Shown here: in pieces, positions 7,632 through 17,800 of the stretch
Layout of the letters: each line of letters opens with the position of its first letter
Position numbering within the stretch: the first letter of the stretch is position 1
Assembly: GCF_900100605.1 (NCBI RefSeq)
Contig: NZ_FNCN01000001.1
Coordinates: 62,001-126,000 of the forward strand
Length of the DNA: 64,000 nt
Direction of reading: 5' to 3'
Origin: Sinosporangium album
GTDB taxonomy: Bacteria > Actinomycetota > Actinomycetes > Streptosporangiales > Streptosporangiaceae
The notes under the pieces: model-generated
Told to the model about the DNA's origin: nothing
The model's database searches: none
What the model saw: the letters and a program-made list of their open reading frames with translations, nothing else
Made by a program: the position numbers and the translations under genes

Positions 7632-10600
7632 ATGCCCCGCACCCCCCAGCGGTGGCGGGCGATCCTGACGGGAACCGCCACCGCCCTCACACTCCTACTC
7701 CCCCAAGGGGCCGCCCATGCCGCACCCCCCGCCGCGCCGGACAAGATCGACAAGATCGACAAGGCGCTCCTGGCCGATCTGGCCGGCAAGGGGAAGACCG
7801 ACTTCCTGGTGCGGCTGAAAGGCGGCGCGAACCTCGCTGCCGCCCACGCCGCCCCGACCAAGGCGGGGAAGGCCGCACAGGTCTACCAGGCCAAAACGGC
7901 CCTCGCCACCGCCTCCCAGGCGGGCCTGCGCTCCCTGCTCACCGCGCGCAAGGCCGACTTCACCCCCCTGTGGATAGCGAACGCCGCCAAGGTGACGGGC
8001 GACGCCGACCTCGCCGAAGAGATCGCCGCGCTCCCCGAGGTGGAGCGCCTGGAGCCCGACATCGCCGTCCAGGTGCCCGAGCCCACCGCCAAGCGGGCGC
8101 CGTCGGCGGCGCGTGCCAAGGTCGACGGGGTCGAGTGGAACATCGACCGGATCGGCGCCAATCGGGTGTGGAGCGAGTTCGGCGCCCGCGGCGAGGGCGT
8201 CACGGTGGGCGTCATCGCCTCCGGCGTACAGTTCGACCACCCGGCCTACGCCTCCCGCTACCGCGGCAAGATGGCCGACGGCAGCCTGGACCACTCCTAC
8301 AACTGGCACGACACCACGACGTGCTCCACGCACCAGGACGGCATGTGCCACGGGGCGGGCGAGGGCGCCACCTACGTGCTCGGGGTCATGGTCGGCGGCA
8401 CCGAGACGCAGTCGATCGGTGTCGCCCCGGGGGCCACCTGGATGGGGGTGAACGCCTGCGAGCAGCTCTGCTACATGAGCGCGCTGCTCGCGGCGGGGCA
8501 GTGGATGCTCGCCCCGACCGACCGGGCGGGCCGACATCCCCGTCCCGATCTCGCTCCGGACATCGTCACCAGTTTCTGGCGTTTCCCCTCGTCGGACAGC
8601 AGCGTGAACATCGGCTTCCCCCGGTGGTACCGGGAGGTCCTTGACGCCTGGGTGGCCGCCGGCATCTTCCCGGTCCTCGACAACTCTTTCAACGAGAGCG
8701 GCGCCTGCGGGTCGGCCGTGGCGCCCGGCGGTTTCGCCAACGCCTACACGGCGGGCACCTTCGGCGCCGACAACGCGATCTGGCAGTGGTCCACCCGCGG
8801 CCCGGGCGAGAACGGCCAGGTCAAACCGGATATCGCCGCGCCCGGTGTGGATGTGCTCACCAGCTGGCCCGGCAACAACTACTACGTCAGCAGCAGCAGC
8901 GGGTACTCCGCCGCTCACGTCGCCGGCGCCGTGGCACTGCTCTGGTCGGCCGCTCCCAGTCTGTATAGGGATGTCCCGGCCACCCGTGCTCTGCTCGACC
9001 GCACCGCGGCCGACGTGGCGGACACCAGCTGCGGTGGAAGCGCGCAGAAGAACAACGTCTGGGGTGAGGGCCGCCTCGATGTCCACGCGGCGGTGAAGGC
9101 CGCACCCACCGGCGGGACCGGCGCCCTGACCGGCACCGTCACCGCGGGCGGCACGCCACTGGCCCTGGTGACGGTCACCACGGCCGCTCCCGGCGCCCGC
9201 ACCGTGGTGACCGCGGCCGACGGGACCTACCGCATCCCCCGGCTCGCCGCCGGCACCCACCAGGTCACAGTGCGGAAGCCGGGGTACGGCACCGCCACCG
9301 GAACGGTCACCGTCACCGCCGGCGGCTCCGCCGTACACGACGTCGCGCTCAGCTCCGTGCCGACGCGCACCGTGACCGGCACCGTGACGGGCGACGGCGC
9401 GTCGGCCGCCGGCGCGAACGTGCATGTCGTCGGCACGGCCGACAACGCGACCACCGACGCGGCCGGGCGCTACCGGCTCACGCTGCCCGACGGCGACCAC
9501 GAGCTCAAGGTCACCCCCGCCTCCCTCTCGCCGTGCGCGGGTACGGCGAACGCGCGGATATCGGTGACGGGCGACATGACCAAGGACATCGCCCTGCCGC
9601 CCCGCGCCGACGTCTTCGGCTACACCTGCTCCACCGGGACGGAGCCGTGGATCGCGGGCACCCACAAGGTCACACCGCCGGCGCAGTGGGTGCCACCGGC
9701 CGTCGACGTGCCGTTCTCCTTCCCGTTCTACCGCGGCAGCCACGGCAGGATCTGGCCGTCCATGACGGGCTACGTGGGCTTCACCCCCGACGGCGACACG
9801 CCGTGGAACGACAACCTGCCCAGTTTCCAGTTGCAGCGCCCCGCGATCCTGCCCTTCTGGGACGACCTCTGGCTGGACGACCAGGCCGGCATCTACACCA
9901 CGGCGATGGGCACCGCCCCCCGCCGCACGTTCGTCGTGGAGTGGCGCAACGTCACCTTCAGAGGTGACCGCACCAAGCGCGTCTCCTTCGCGGCGCTCCT
10001 CCACGAAGACGGCTCCATCGGCTTCCGCTACCGCGGGACCTCCCCCGGCCTCTCCGAGGGGAGCAGCGCGACCATCGGCATCCAGGGCGGGTTCACCGAC
10101 AATTCCGCCATCGAGTACGCGAGCCACCGGTCGGCGCTCGCCGACGGCCGGAGTGTGACCTTCACCCCGACCGGGCGCGGGCTGCTCTCCGGCACCGTCC
10201 TCAACGCCAACGACAGCACCCCGGTCGGCGGAGCGACGGTGAAGGTCGGCGACGTGGCCACGCTGACGACCGCCGGCGACGGCACCTTCACCGGGCTCAT
10301 ACCGCCCGGCGAGTACCAGGTCACCGTGTCCAAGGAAAGGTACGGCACGGTCAGCCGCCAGGCCGCGGTCCGCATCGGCGAGCGGTCCAACGCCGACGTC
10401 TCCCTGGTCACCGGCCGGGTGTCCGCCGACACCACGGCCGTGGAGCTGGTGGCGCGTGGAGGCGAGCCGGCGGCGAGCGCCACGTTCACACTCACCAACC
10501 TGGGCAAGGCGGCTGCGCCGTACTCGGTGGAGGCCGATGCCGTAGGCGGGTGGCTGAGCGTGTCGCCGGGCAGCGGCGACCTCGCCCCGGGCGCCTCGGC

Positions 10601-11216
10601 CGTGGTCACGGTCACCGGGAGCGCTGCGGGTCTCGCCGCGGGGACCTTCCGCAACGGCAGGTTGATCGTCCGGTCGGCCAGTGCCGGCACCCCGGTCTTC
10701 CACATCCCGGCGAGCGTGGTGGCGCCCAAGACCGAGATCGCCGTGGACGCCGGCGGCATCCGCGACACCCGGGACGCCGCCGGTCACCGGTGGAGCGCCG
10801 ACCGTGCCTACAGCGCGGGAGGCTACGGCTACCTGGGGGACCAGAGCAGGACACATACCGCGACCGGCCCGATCCGGGGCACCGCGGACCAGGAGCTGTG
10901 CAAGACCGCCCGCGAGTCCATGCTCGAATACCGCTTCGACGGCCTGCCCACCGGCGTCTACACCGTGGAACTCGGCTTCGCCGAAACCCGGGACACACGC
11001 CCTGGACAGCGCATCTTCACCGTCACCGCTGAGGGGCGGCTCGCCGTTCCCGGCCTCGACGTGGCCGCCGAGGCCGGTGTGCGCACCGCCACCACCCGGC
11101 GCTATGCGGTGAAGGTCACCGACGGCCGGCTCAACCTCCGCTTCGTCGGGCAGCGCGGCACCCCGCTGGTCAACACCATCCGCGTGACCGAGCGCCCCGA
11201 CAAGACCCTCCCCTAG
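7632..11216 (+). CDS. Secreted subtilase-malectin exoprotein 1, catalytic triad lost (pseudo-protease)
   Basis: 1194 aa, first of three tandem paralogues; ATG after AAGGAGA. Order: signal peptide (1-30), I9-type propeptide (~45-150), subtilisin-like S8 domain (~165-490), carboxypeptidase-regulatory-like beta repeats (~500-680), a beta-sandwich with WDDL and FVVEWR motifs, another regulatory-like repeat, a BACON/Ig-like domain (WLSVSPGSGDLAPGAS) and a C-terminal malectin domain (TEIAVDAGG...). Aligned with paralogue 3, the catalytic Asp is Ala196 (IASGVQFDHP), the catalytic His is Gly245 (GEGATY instead of SHGTH) and the nucleophile Ser is Gly424 (SSGYSAAH instead of GTSMASPH). Only the oxyanion-hole Asn (351) remains. 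The reading frame is otherwise intact, so the protein is probably kept as a binding or regulatory protein (inference). Confidence 0.9.
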   Translation: MPRTPQRWRAILTGTATALTLLLPQGAAHAAPPAAPDKIDKIDKALLADLAGKGKTDFLVRLKGGANLAAAHAAPTKAGKAAQVYQAKTALATASQAGLRSLLTARKADFTPLWIANAAKVTGDADLAEEIAALPEVERLEPDIAVQVPEPTAKRAPSAARAKVDGVEWNIDRIGANRVWSEFGARGEGVTVGVIASGVQFDHPAYASRYRGKMADGSLDHSYNWHDTTTCSTHQDGMCHGAGEGATYVLGVMVGGTETQSIGVAPGATWMGVNACEQLCYMSALLAAGQWMLAPTDRAGRHPRPDLAPDIVTSFWRFPSSDSSVNIGFPRWYREVLDAWVAAGIFPVLDNSFNESGACGSAVAPGGFANAYTAGTFGADNAIWQWSTRGPGENGQVKPDIAAPGVDVLTSWPGNNYYVSSSSGYSAAHVAGAVALLWSAAPSLYRDVPATRALLDRTAADVADTSCGGSAQKNNVWGEGRLDVHAAVKAAPTGGTGALTGTVTAGGTPLALVTVTTAAPGARTVVTAADGTYRIPRLAAGTHQVTVRKPGYGTATGTVTVTAGGSAVHDVALSSVPTRTVTGTVTGDGASAAGANVHVVGTADNATTDAAGRYRLTLPDGDHELKVTPASLSPCAGTANARISVTGDMTKDIALPPRADVFGYTCSTGTEPWIAGTHKVTPPAQWVPPAVDVPFSFPFYRGSHGRIWPSMTGYVGFTPDGDTPWNDNLPSFQLQRPAILPFWDDLWLDDQAGIYTTAMGTAPRRTFVVEWRNVTFRGDRTKRVSFAALLHEDGSIGFRYRGTSPGLSEGSSATIGIQGGFTDNSAIEYASHRSALADGRSVTFTPTGRGLLSGTVLNANDSTPVGGATVKVGDVATLTTAGDGTFTGLIPPGEYQVTVSKERYGTVSRQAAVRIGERSNADVSLVTGRVSADTTAVELVARGGEPAASATFTLTNLGKAAAPYSVEADAVGGWLSVSPGSGDLAPGASAVVTVTGSAAGLAAGTFRNGRLIVRSASAGTPVFHIPASVVAPKTEIAVDAGGIRDTRDAAGHRWSADRAYSAGGYGYLGDQSRTHTATGPIRGTADQELCKTARESMLEYRFDGLPTGVYTVELGFAETRDTRPGQRIFTVTAEGRLAVPGLDVAAEAGVRTATTRRYAVKVTDGRLNLRFVGQRGTPLVNTIRVTERPDKTLP

Positions 11217-11223
11217 CGACGGA

Positions 11224-11257
11224 GAGCCCGTCCCGCCGGCGTCGGCGGGACGGGCTC
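11224..11257 (+). terminator. 14-bp hairpin between subtilase genes 1 and 2
   Basis: GAGCCCGTCCCGCC pairs perfectly with GGCGGGACGGGCTC across a 6-nt loop, starting 8 nt after the stop of gene 1 and ending 35 nt before the start of gene 2. No U-tract follows. It may terminate, attenuate or protect the mRNA end. Confidence 0.7.
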
Positions 11258-11292
11258 CCGGGGGCGTTCTCCCCCGGTTCGAAGGAGACTGC

Positions 11293-14200
11293 ATGTCCCA
11301 ACCCCGCAGCCGATGGCGTACGGCTCTCGCAGGCACGGCCGCCGCCCTCGCGCTCCTGCTCCCGCACGGGGTGGCCCACGCCGCACCCGACCCCGCCAAG
11401 ATCGACAAGACGCTGGCCGCGGCCTTGACGAAGGCCCCCGCGACCTTCCTCGTGCGTCTCCACGGGAACGCCACCCTCTCCGCCGCGGCCAAGGCCACCA
11501 CCAAGGCGGCCAAAGGCGCAGAGGTGTTCCAGGCCAAAACCACCCATGCCACCGCCTCGCAGAAGGCCCTCCGCACACTGCTCACTGCGAAGAAGGCGGA
11601 GTTCACACCGTTCTGGATCGTCAACGCCGTCAAGGTGACGGGCGACGCCGGCCTCGCCGCCGAGATCGCCGAACTGCCCGAGGTCCAGCGCATCGAACCC
11701 GACCGCGCCATCCCCCAGCCCCAGCAGGCCACGGGCAAGGAGGTGCCCAAGGTCAACGCGGTCGAATGGAACATCGACCGCATCGGCGCCCCCCGCGTGT
11801 GGAGCGAGTTCGGCACACGCGGCGACGGCATCGTGGTGGCCGACCTCTCCGACGGCGTGAAGTACGACCATCCCGCCCTCCTCGGCAAGTACCGCGGGAG
11901 GAAGGCCGACGGCACCGTCGACCACAACTACAACTGGTTCGACCCGGCGCGGTTGTGCCCCACCGAGGCACCCTGCGACCGGCGGAGGGCCGAGGGCGGC
12001 ACCCGCGGCCTGGGAGTCGCGGTCGGCGGGACCGACACCGACACCATCGGCGTCGCCCCCGGCGCGAAGTGGATAGCGGCCCACGGCTGCTGCAGCTGGG
12101 CGTCGGACCTGCTCGCCGCCGCCCAGTGGATGCTCGCCCCCACCGACCTCAACGGTCGCAACCCCCGCCCCGACCTCGCGCCCGACATCATCAACAACAC
12201 GTGGGAGGACTGGGGCATCGATCCCTGGTTCGCCCCCGTGATCGACGCGTGGATCGCCGCCGGGATCTTCCCCGCGTTCACCACCTCCAATTACCTCTTC
12301 ACCTGCAACACGGTCCACTCCCCCGCCGCCGGAGCCAACGCCTACAGCGTGGGCCTGCTGGACGAGACCGACAGGGCCTGGAGCTATTCAGGCCGCGGCT
12401 CCGGCGAGAACGGTGAGATCAAGCCCGACATCACCGCCCCCGGTGTCAACGTGCGCACCTCCACCGCAGACGGCCGCTACGCCGTCGCCACGGGCGACTT
12501 CGCGGCCGTGTCCCACGTCTCGGGCACGGTGGCGCTGCTCTGGTCGGCGGTCCCCTCCCTGAAGGGTGACGTCGCCGCCACCCGGGCGCTGCTCGGCCGC
12601 ACCGCGATCGACACGGCCAACTCCACCTGCGGCGGCACCCCCGAGAAGAACAACATCTACGGCGAAGGCCGCCTCGACGCCTACGCGGCCGTACGCGCCG
12701 CGCCGATCGACCGGATCGGCGGCCTGTCGGGCACGGTCACCTCGGGCGGCGCGCCCGTCGGCCTGGCAACCCTCACCCTCAGCGGACCGGTGAGCCGCCA
12801 GACCGCCACGGGCAAGGACGGCACCTACGCACTGCCGCGCCTGCCGGTCGGGGACTACCGGGTCACCGTGCGCAAGCCCGGGTACGGCGACGCCACCGCG
12901 ACCGTCACCGTGGCGGCGAACCAGACGGCGGTGCGCGACATCGCGCTGACGTCGGCGCCACTGCACGCGGTCTCGGGCACCGTCACCGCCCCCGGCGGCG
13001 CTCCGCAGGCGGGCGCGGTCGTCACCGTGCCGGGCCTGGCGGTGGAGGCGACCACCGACGCGGCGGGCCGCTACCGGCTCGACCTGCCCGCCGGCGCTCA
13101 CGAGCTGAAGGCCGCCCCGCCGCCCGCCCTGTGCACGGGGCCGAACACCGTGCCGGTCACGGTGCACGGCGCCACGGTCAAGGACATCACACTGCCGCGC
13201 CGTACCGACTCCTTCGGCTACACCTGCGAGAGCGGCACCGCGCCGTTCACCCGGGGCACCGAGCGGTTGCCCATCGACCCCTACGGGAGGTCGACGGTCA
13301 AGGTGGCCCTGCCGTTCGCGTTTCCCTTCTACGAAGGCACGTACAAGGGCGTGTGGGTCTCGAACGACGGCTTCGCGAGCTTCATCGAAACCGACCAGGT
13401 GCACCAGCGCTTCCTGCCCTCCACCGCCGCTCCGAACGCGGCGCTGTTCCCCTTCCTCGGTGCCGCGCAGACCAGCAGTGGGGCCGAGATGTACACCGGG
13501 ACGTTCGGCGTGGCGCCCGCGCGCACCTTTGTCGTTGAATGGCGTGACTTCTACGTCAACAGCGACCTGGCGCAGCGTGTCTCGTACGCGGTGCTTCTCG
13601 GGGAGGACGGCTCGGTCAGGTTCCAATACAGCGGCCAGGGCGTCACCGGCCAGCGACCTGCCGTCATCGGCCTGGAGAACGAGAGGGGCACCGACGCCTT
13701 CGTGTTCTCCCACCGGCAGGCGAGCGTCGTCGACGGCCAGGTGCTCACCTTCGCCCCGTCCAGGCACGGACTGCTGACCGGCACCGTCACCGACGCCGGC
13801 GGCAGGCCGCTGGCGGGGGCGGCGGTGAAGGCCGGAGGCGCCGTCCTCACCAGCGATGCCGACGGCGGTTTCCTCGGATACGTGCCGGCGGGCGAGCAGC
13901 GGGTCACCATCGAAAAGGAGCCGTACGGCAGCGTCACCCAGACGGTCAACGTGAGCGTCGGCGCCAGGAGCCGCGTCAGCGCCTCCCTGGCCGCCGACGA
14001 CATAGGCGCCTCGGTGGCGGAGGTCGAGCTGCTGACGACCGCCGGGGCTTCCAAGAGCCGCACGGTCAAGCTGACCAACAAGGGCACCTCCGCTGCGACG
14101 TACACCGCCGGCGTCGACCCCGCGCTGGACCGGGTGAGTGTGATGCCCGCGAGCGGGCAGCTCGCGCCAGGCGCGTCGGCCACGGTGACGGTGACCGGCG

Positions 14201-14790
14201 ACGCCACGGGCCTGCATCCCGGCGCCGTCCGCACCGGGAGGCTGCTGGTGCGCTCGGGTGGCGGAACCGCGCTGGAGATCCCGGTGACCCTCGCGGTGAC
14301 CAGGCACCAGGTCGCCGTCGACGCTGGCGGCGGCCACGAGGTCGTCGACTCCCAGGGTGAACGCTGGGCCGCCGACCGCGCCTACGCGGCGGGCGCATAC
14401 GGCTACCTCGGCTCGCGCAGCAGGGCCGTGTCCACCACGAGGGCGATCCGGGACACCGACGACCAGGAACTGTTCAGGACCGCCCGCGAGTCCATGACGG
14501 AGTACCGCTTCGACCACGTGCCCGCAGGCGTCTACACGGTCGAGCTCGGCTTCGCCGAGACCAAGGGGGCACGGCCGGGGACACGCGTCTTCGACGTGCT
14601 GGCCGAGGGGCGGCTCGCCGTACCCCTGCTGGACCTGGCGCAGGAGGCCGGCGCGGACACGGCGCTGACGCACCGCTACACCGTGAAGGTCACCGACGGA
14701 CAGCTCAACCTGCGCTTCGCCGCGCAGACCGGCACGCCGCTCGTCAGCTCCGTCCGGGTCACCGAACGCCCCGACAAGACCGCCCCGTAG
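11293..14790 (+). CDS. Secreted subtilase-malectin exoprotein 2, catalytic triad lost (pseudo-protease)
   Basis: 1165 aa with the same domain order as its neighbours: signal peptide (1-30), propeptide, S8-like domain (~155-480), regulatory-like repeats, beta-sandwich (FVVEWRDF), BACON/Ig-like domain, malectin domain. ATG follows GAAGGAGA. Against paralogue 3, the catalytic Asp is Ser186 (DLSDGVKYDHP, with an Asp one residue later), the His is Gly235 (AEGGTRG), the oxyanion Asn is Thr331 (AFTTSN) and the Ser is Phe403 (TGDFAAVSH). All four active-site positions are lost, by replacements different from those in paralogue 1, while the fold-defining residues are kept. It is therefore almost certainly not a protease. 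Role unknown; possible partner or decoy of active paralogue 3. Confidence 0.9.
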   Translation: MSQPRSRWRTALAGTAAALALLLPHGVAHAAPDPAKIDKTLAAALTKAPATFLVRLHGNATLSAAAKATTKAAKGAEVFQAKTTHATASQKALRTLLTAKKAEFTPFWIVNAVKVTGDAGLAAEIAELPEVQRIEPDRAIPQPQQATGKEVPKVNAVEWNIDRIGAPRVWSEFGTRGDGIVVADLSDGVKYDHPALLGKYRGRKADGTVDHNYNWFDPARLCPTEAPCDRRRAEGGTRGLGVAVGGTDTDTIGVAPGAKWIAAHGCCSWASDLLAAAQWMLAPTDLNGRNPRPDLAPDIINNTWEDWGIDPWFAPVIDAWIAAGIFPAFTTSNYLFTCNTVHSPAAGANAYSVGLLDETDRAWSYSGRGSGENGEIKPDITAPGVNVRTSTADGRYAVATGDFAAVSHVSGTVALLWSAVPSLKGDVAATRALLGRTAIDTANSTCGGTPEKNNIYGEGRLDAYAAVRAAPIDRIGGLSGTVTSGGAPVGLATLTLSGPVSRQTATGKDGTYALPRLPVGDYRVTVRKPGYGDATATVTVAANQTAVRDIALTSAPLHAVSGTVTAPGGAPQAGAVVTVPGLAVEATTDAAGRYRLDLPAGAHELKAAPPPALCTGPNTVPVTVHGATVKDITLPRRTDSFGYTCESGTAPFTRGTERLPIDPYGRSTVKVALPFAFPFYEGTYKGVWVSNDGFASFIETDQVHQRFLPSTAAPNAALFPFLGAAQTSSGAEMYTGTFGVAPARTFVVEWRDFYVNSDLAQRVSYAVLLGEDGSVRFQYSGQGVTGQRPAVIGLENERGTDAFVFSHRQASVVDGQVLTFAPSRHGLLTGTVTDAGGRPLAGAAVKAGGAVLTSDADGGFLGYVPAGEQRVTIEKEPYGSVTQTVNVSVGARSRVSASLAADDIGASVAEVELLTTAGASKSRTVKLTNKGTSAATYTAGVDPALDRVSVMPASGQLAPGASATVTVTGDATGLHPGAVRTGRLLVRSGGGTALEIPVTLAVTRHQVAVDAGGGHEVVDSQGERWAADRAYAAGAYGYLGSRSRAVSTTRAIRDTDDQELFRTARESMTEYRFDHVPAGVYTVELGFAETKGARPGTRVFDVLAEGRLAVPLLDLAQEAGADTALTHRYTVKVTDGQLNLRFAAQTGTPLVSSVRVTERPDKTAP

Positions 14791-14803
14791 GCGACCGTAT
14801 ACC

Positions 14804-14840
14804 GGCGCGGTCGCCGGGAGGCGAACCCGGCGACCGCGCC
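14804..14840 (+). terminator. 15-bp hairpin between subtilase genes 2 and 3
   Basis: GGCGCGGTCGCCGGG (14804-14818) pairs perfectly with CCCGGCGACCGCGCC (14826-14840) across a 7-nt loop. It occupies the same position as the hairpin between genes 1 and 2 but has a different sequence, so the structure appears to be kept rather than the bases. Confidence 0.7.
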
Positions 14841-14870
14841 CACCCCCCGCTGTGCGTCAAGGAGACCTCT

Positions 14871-17800
14871 ATGCCACGCTCCCTCCGGCGGTGGCGACCG
14901 GTGCTTCTCAGCACCCTCACCGCCCTCGCCCTCGTCCTCCCGCACGGCGCGGCGCAGGCCGCGCCCGAACCCGCGCCCGCGTCCGTGTCCGCGTCCGTGT
15001 CCGTGAAAATCCATAAGGCCCTCCGGTCGGAGCTGAGCGCGGGACGGGCGACCGACTTCCTCGTCCGCCTCAAGGAGGTCACCGACCTGGGCGCGGCGGC
15101 CAAGGCCGCCTCCAAGGCCGACAAGGGCGCCCACGTGCTCGCCGCCAAGTCCGCCCACGCCGACAAGTCCCAGGCCGGCCTTCGCACGCTCCTCACCTCG
15201 CGCAAGGCCGAGTTCACCCCGTTCTGGATCGTCAACGCGGTCAAGGTGAAGGGCGGCTCCGCGCTCGCCGACGAGATCGCGGCCCTGGCCGAGGTCGAGA
15301 GCATCGAACCCGACCGCGAACTCCCGCGCCCCACGGCGGCGCCCGGCAAGGAGCTGCCCAAGGTCAACGCGGTGGAGTGGAACATCGACCGCGTCAACGC
15401 GCCCAAGGCGTGGAACGAGCTCGGCGCCCGGGGCGACGGCATCGTGGTCGCCAACATCGACACCGGCGTGCAGTACGACCACCCTGCGCTCGTCGAGAAG
15501 TACCGCGGCCGCAAGGCCGACGGCACCTTCGACCACAACTACAACTGGAACGGCAGCTCCGAATGCAACCCGCGCACGGTGCCGTGTGACTGGGACAGCC
15601 ACGGCACGCACACCATGGGCACCATGGTCGGCGGCGTTCCCACCGAGACCATCGGCGTCGCTCCGAACGCGAAGTGGATCGCGGCCTCGGTCTGCGACTG
15701 GGAACACTGCTCCGACGGGGAGTTGATCGCGGCGGGGCAGTGGCTCCTGGCTCCGACCGACCTCACCGGGCGCAACCCCCGGCCCGACCTCGCCCCCCAT
15801 GTGATCAACAACTCCTGGGGCGGAGCTCCCGCGCAGCGGTGGTGGTACAAGCCGGTCCTGGACGCCTGGATCGCGGCGGGCATCTTCCCCGCTTTCGCCA
15901 ACGGCAACCGCGGGCCCGCCTGTGCGACCAGCGACTCCCCCGGCGACAACATCGAGGCGTACAGCGCCGGGGCGTTCGACACCGCAGGCGCCATCGCCCC
16001 CTTCTCGGGCCGCGGGGCGAGCGGGGACGGCCAGGTCAAGCCCAACATCGCCGCCCCCGGGGTCAACGTGCGCTCGGCGGGGCGCAACAGCGGCTACTAC
16101 AGCAGCTCCGGCACCTCGATGGCCTCGCCCCATGTCGCAGCCGCCGTGGCCCTGATCTGGTCGGCCGCGCCCCACATCAAGGGGGACGTGGCGGCCACGC
16201 GCGAACTGCTCGACAGCACCGCGATCGACGTCGACGACACCAGTTGCGGCGGCACCGCGGCCAACAACAACGTCTGGGGCGAGGGGCGGCTCGACGCCTT
16301 CGCCGCCGTCCGCGAGGCACCGGCGCTCAACGCGGGCCTGCGGGGCACTCTCCGGTCGGGGACGGAGCCCGTGGCCGACGCCGTCGTGGCCCTCGCCGGG
16401 CCGTCGAAGCGCAAGACCACCACGAAGGCGGACGGGACCTACGCCCTGACCCATGTGCGCCCGGGGACCTACCAGCTCACCGCACGCAAGTTCGGCTACG
16501 ACATCGCCAACACCACCGTGACCGTCACCGCCGGCCAGACCGCGGTGCAGGACCTCACGCTCGCCCTGCAGCCCAGGCACACGGTGACGGGAACCGTCAC
16601 CGACGACAGCGCCCCCGACTCGCCGGTCGCGGTGGAGGCGGTCGACACGCCGGAGAGGACCGCCACCGACGCGGCGGGCCGGTATCGACTGTCCCTGCCC
16701 GCCGGGACCTACACCCTCAAGGTCGCCCCTCCCGCCGGCCGGTGCAGCCGCGCCACCGACGTGCAGGTGACCGTCGCCGGCGATACGACCAAGGACATCG
16801 CACTGCCCCGCCGTACCGACGCCTTCGGCTACGGATGCGTGCGCGGCAAGGAGCCGTATGTCGCCGGCACCACCAGGCTCCCGCTCGTCGGCCGGGCCGC
16901 CAGCACGCAGGTGGCTCTGCCGTTCGCGTTCCCGTTCTACGGCGAAGCCCACTCCACGGTGTGGGTCGGCGCCGGCGCCGCCCTCGACTTCCACGGCGGA
17001 CGGTCGTGGTTCAACCGGCCGGTGCCCGGCCCCTACCGCACGCCGGCCGTCCTTCCCCTCTGGGACGATCTGGTGATCGACGGCCAAGCCGGGGTCTACA
17101 CGGCCGTCCTCGGCACCGCCCCCTCCCGCACCTTCGTCGTCGAATGGCGTGACGTCGCATTCCACGGGCACCCGACGGCCCGCGTCTCGGTCTCGGCGCT
17201 GCTCGGCGAGACCGGCACGATCAGCCTCCGCTACCGGGGAGTCCGCGACGAGCTCGCCGCGGGCGCGAGTGCCACCATCGGCATCGAGAGCAGTGACGGC
17301 ACCGCCTTCTCCTTCGCCCACGAGACCCCCGCTCTCACCGACGGCCAGAGCATCACGTTCACCAGCCCCCACGGCGTGCTCACCGGGACCGTCACCGACG
17401 CCAACGACGGCAAGCCCCTCGCCGGGGCCAGGGTCGCCATCGGCGACAGCCTCACCGTCACCACGGGGCAGGACGGCGCCTACATCACACATGTGCCGAT
17501 CGGCGACCACCGGATCACCATGTCCAAGGAGCACTACGGCCCCCTCACCCGGCCCGCGACGGTCACCGCCGGCGGCCACGCGCGGCTCGACGCGGCCCTC
17601 ATCACCGGAAGGGTGAGCGCCTCCCTCGGGGAGACCGACCTGCTCACGCCGGCGAACTCCACCAAGAGCGTCACCTTCGTCCTCACCAACCTGGGCGGCT
17701 CCGCCGCCCCCTACACCCTGCACGTCGAGCCGGTCGCCGCCTGGCTCACCGCCACCCCCGCCGAAGGCACGCTCGCCCCCGGCGCGTCGACCACCGTCAC

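Noticed and set aside
7695..11927. A 1410-codon open frame antisense to the first subtilase
   Set aside because: It is a by-product of high GC codon use in the sense gene: no ribosome-binding site, no recognisable domain, Gly/Arg/Val-rich nonsense. The sense frame has clear domains.
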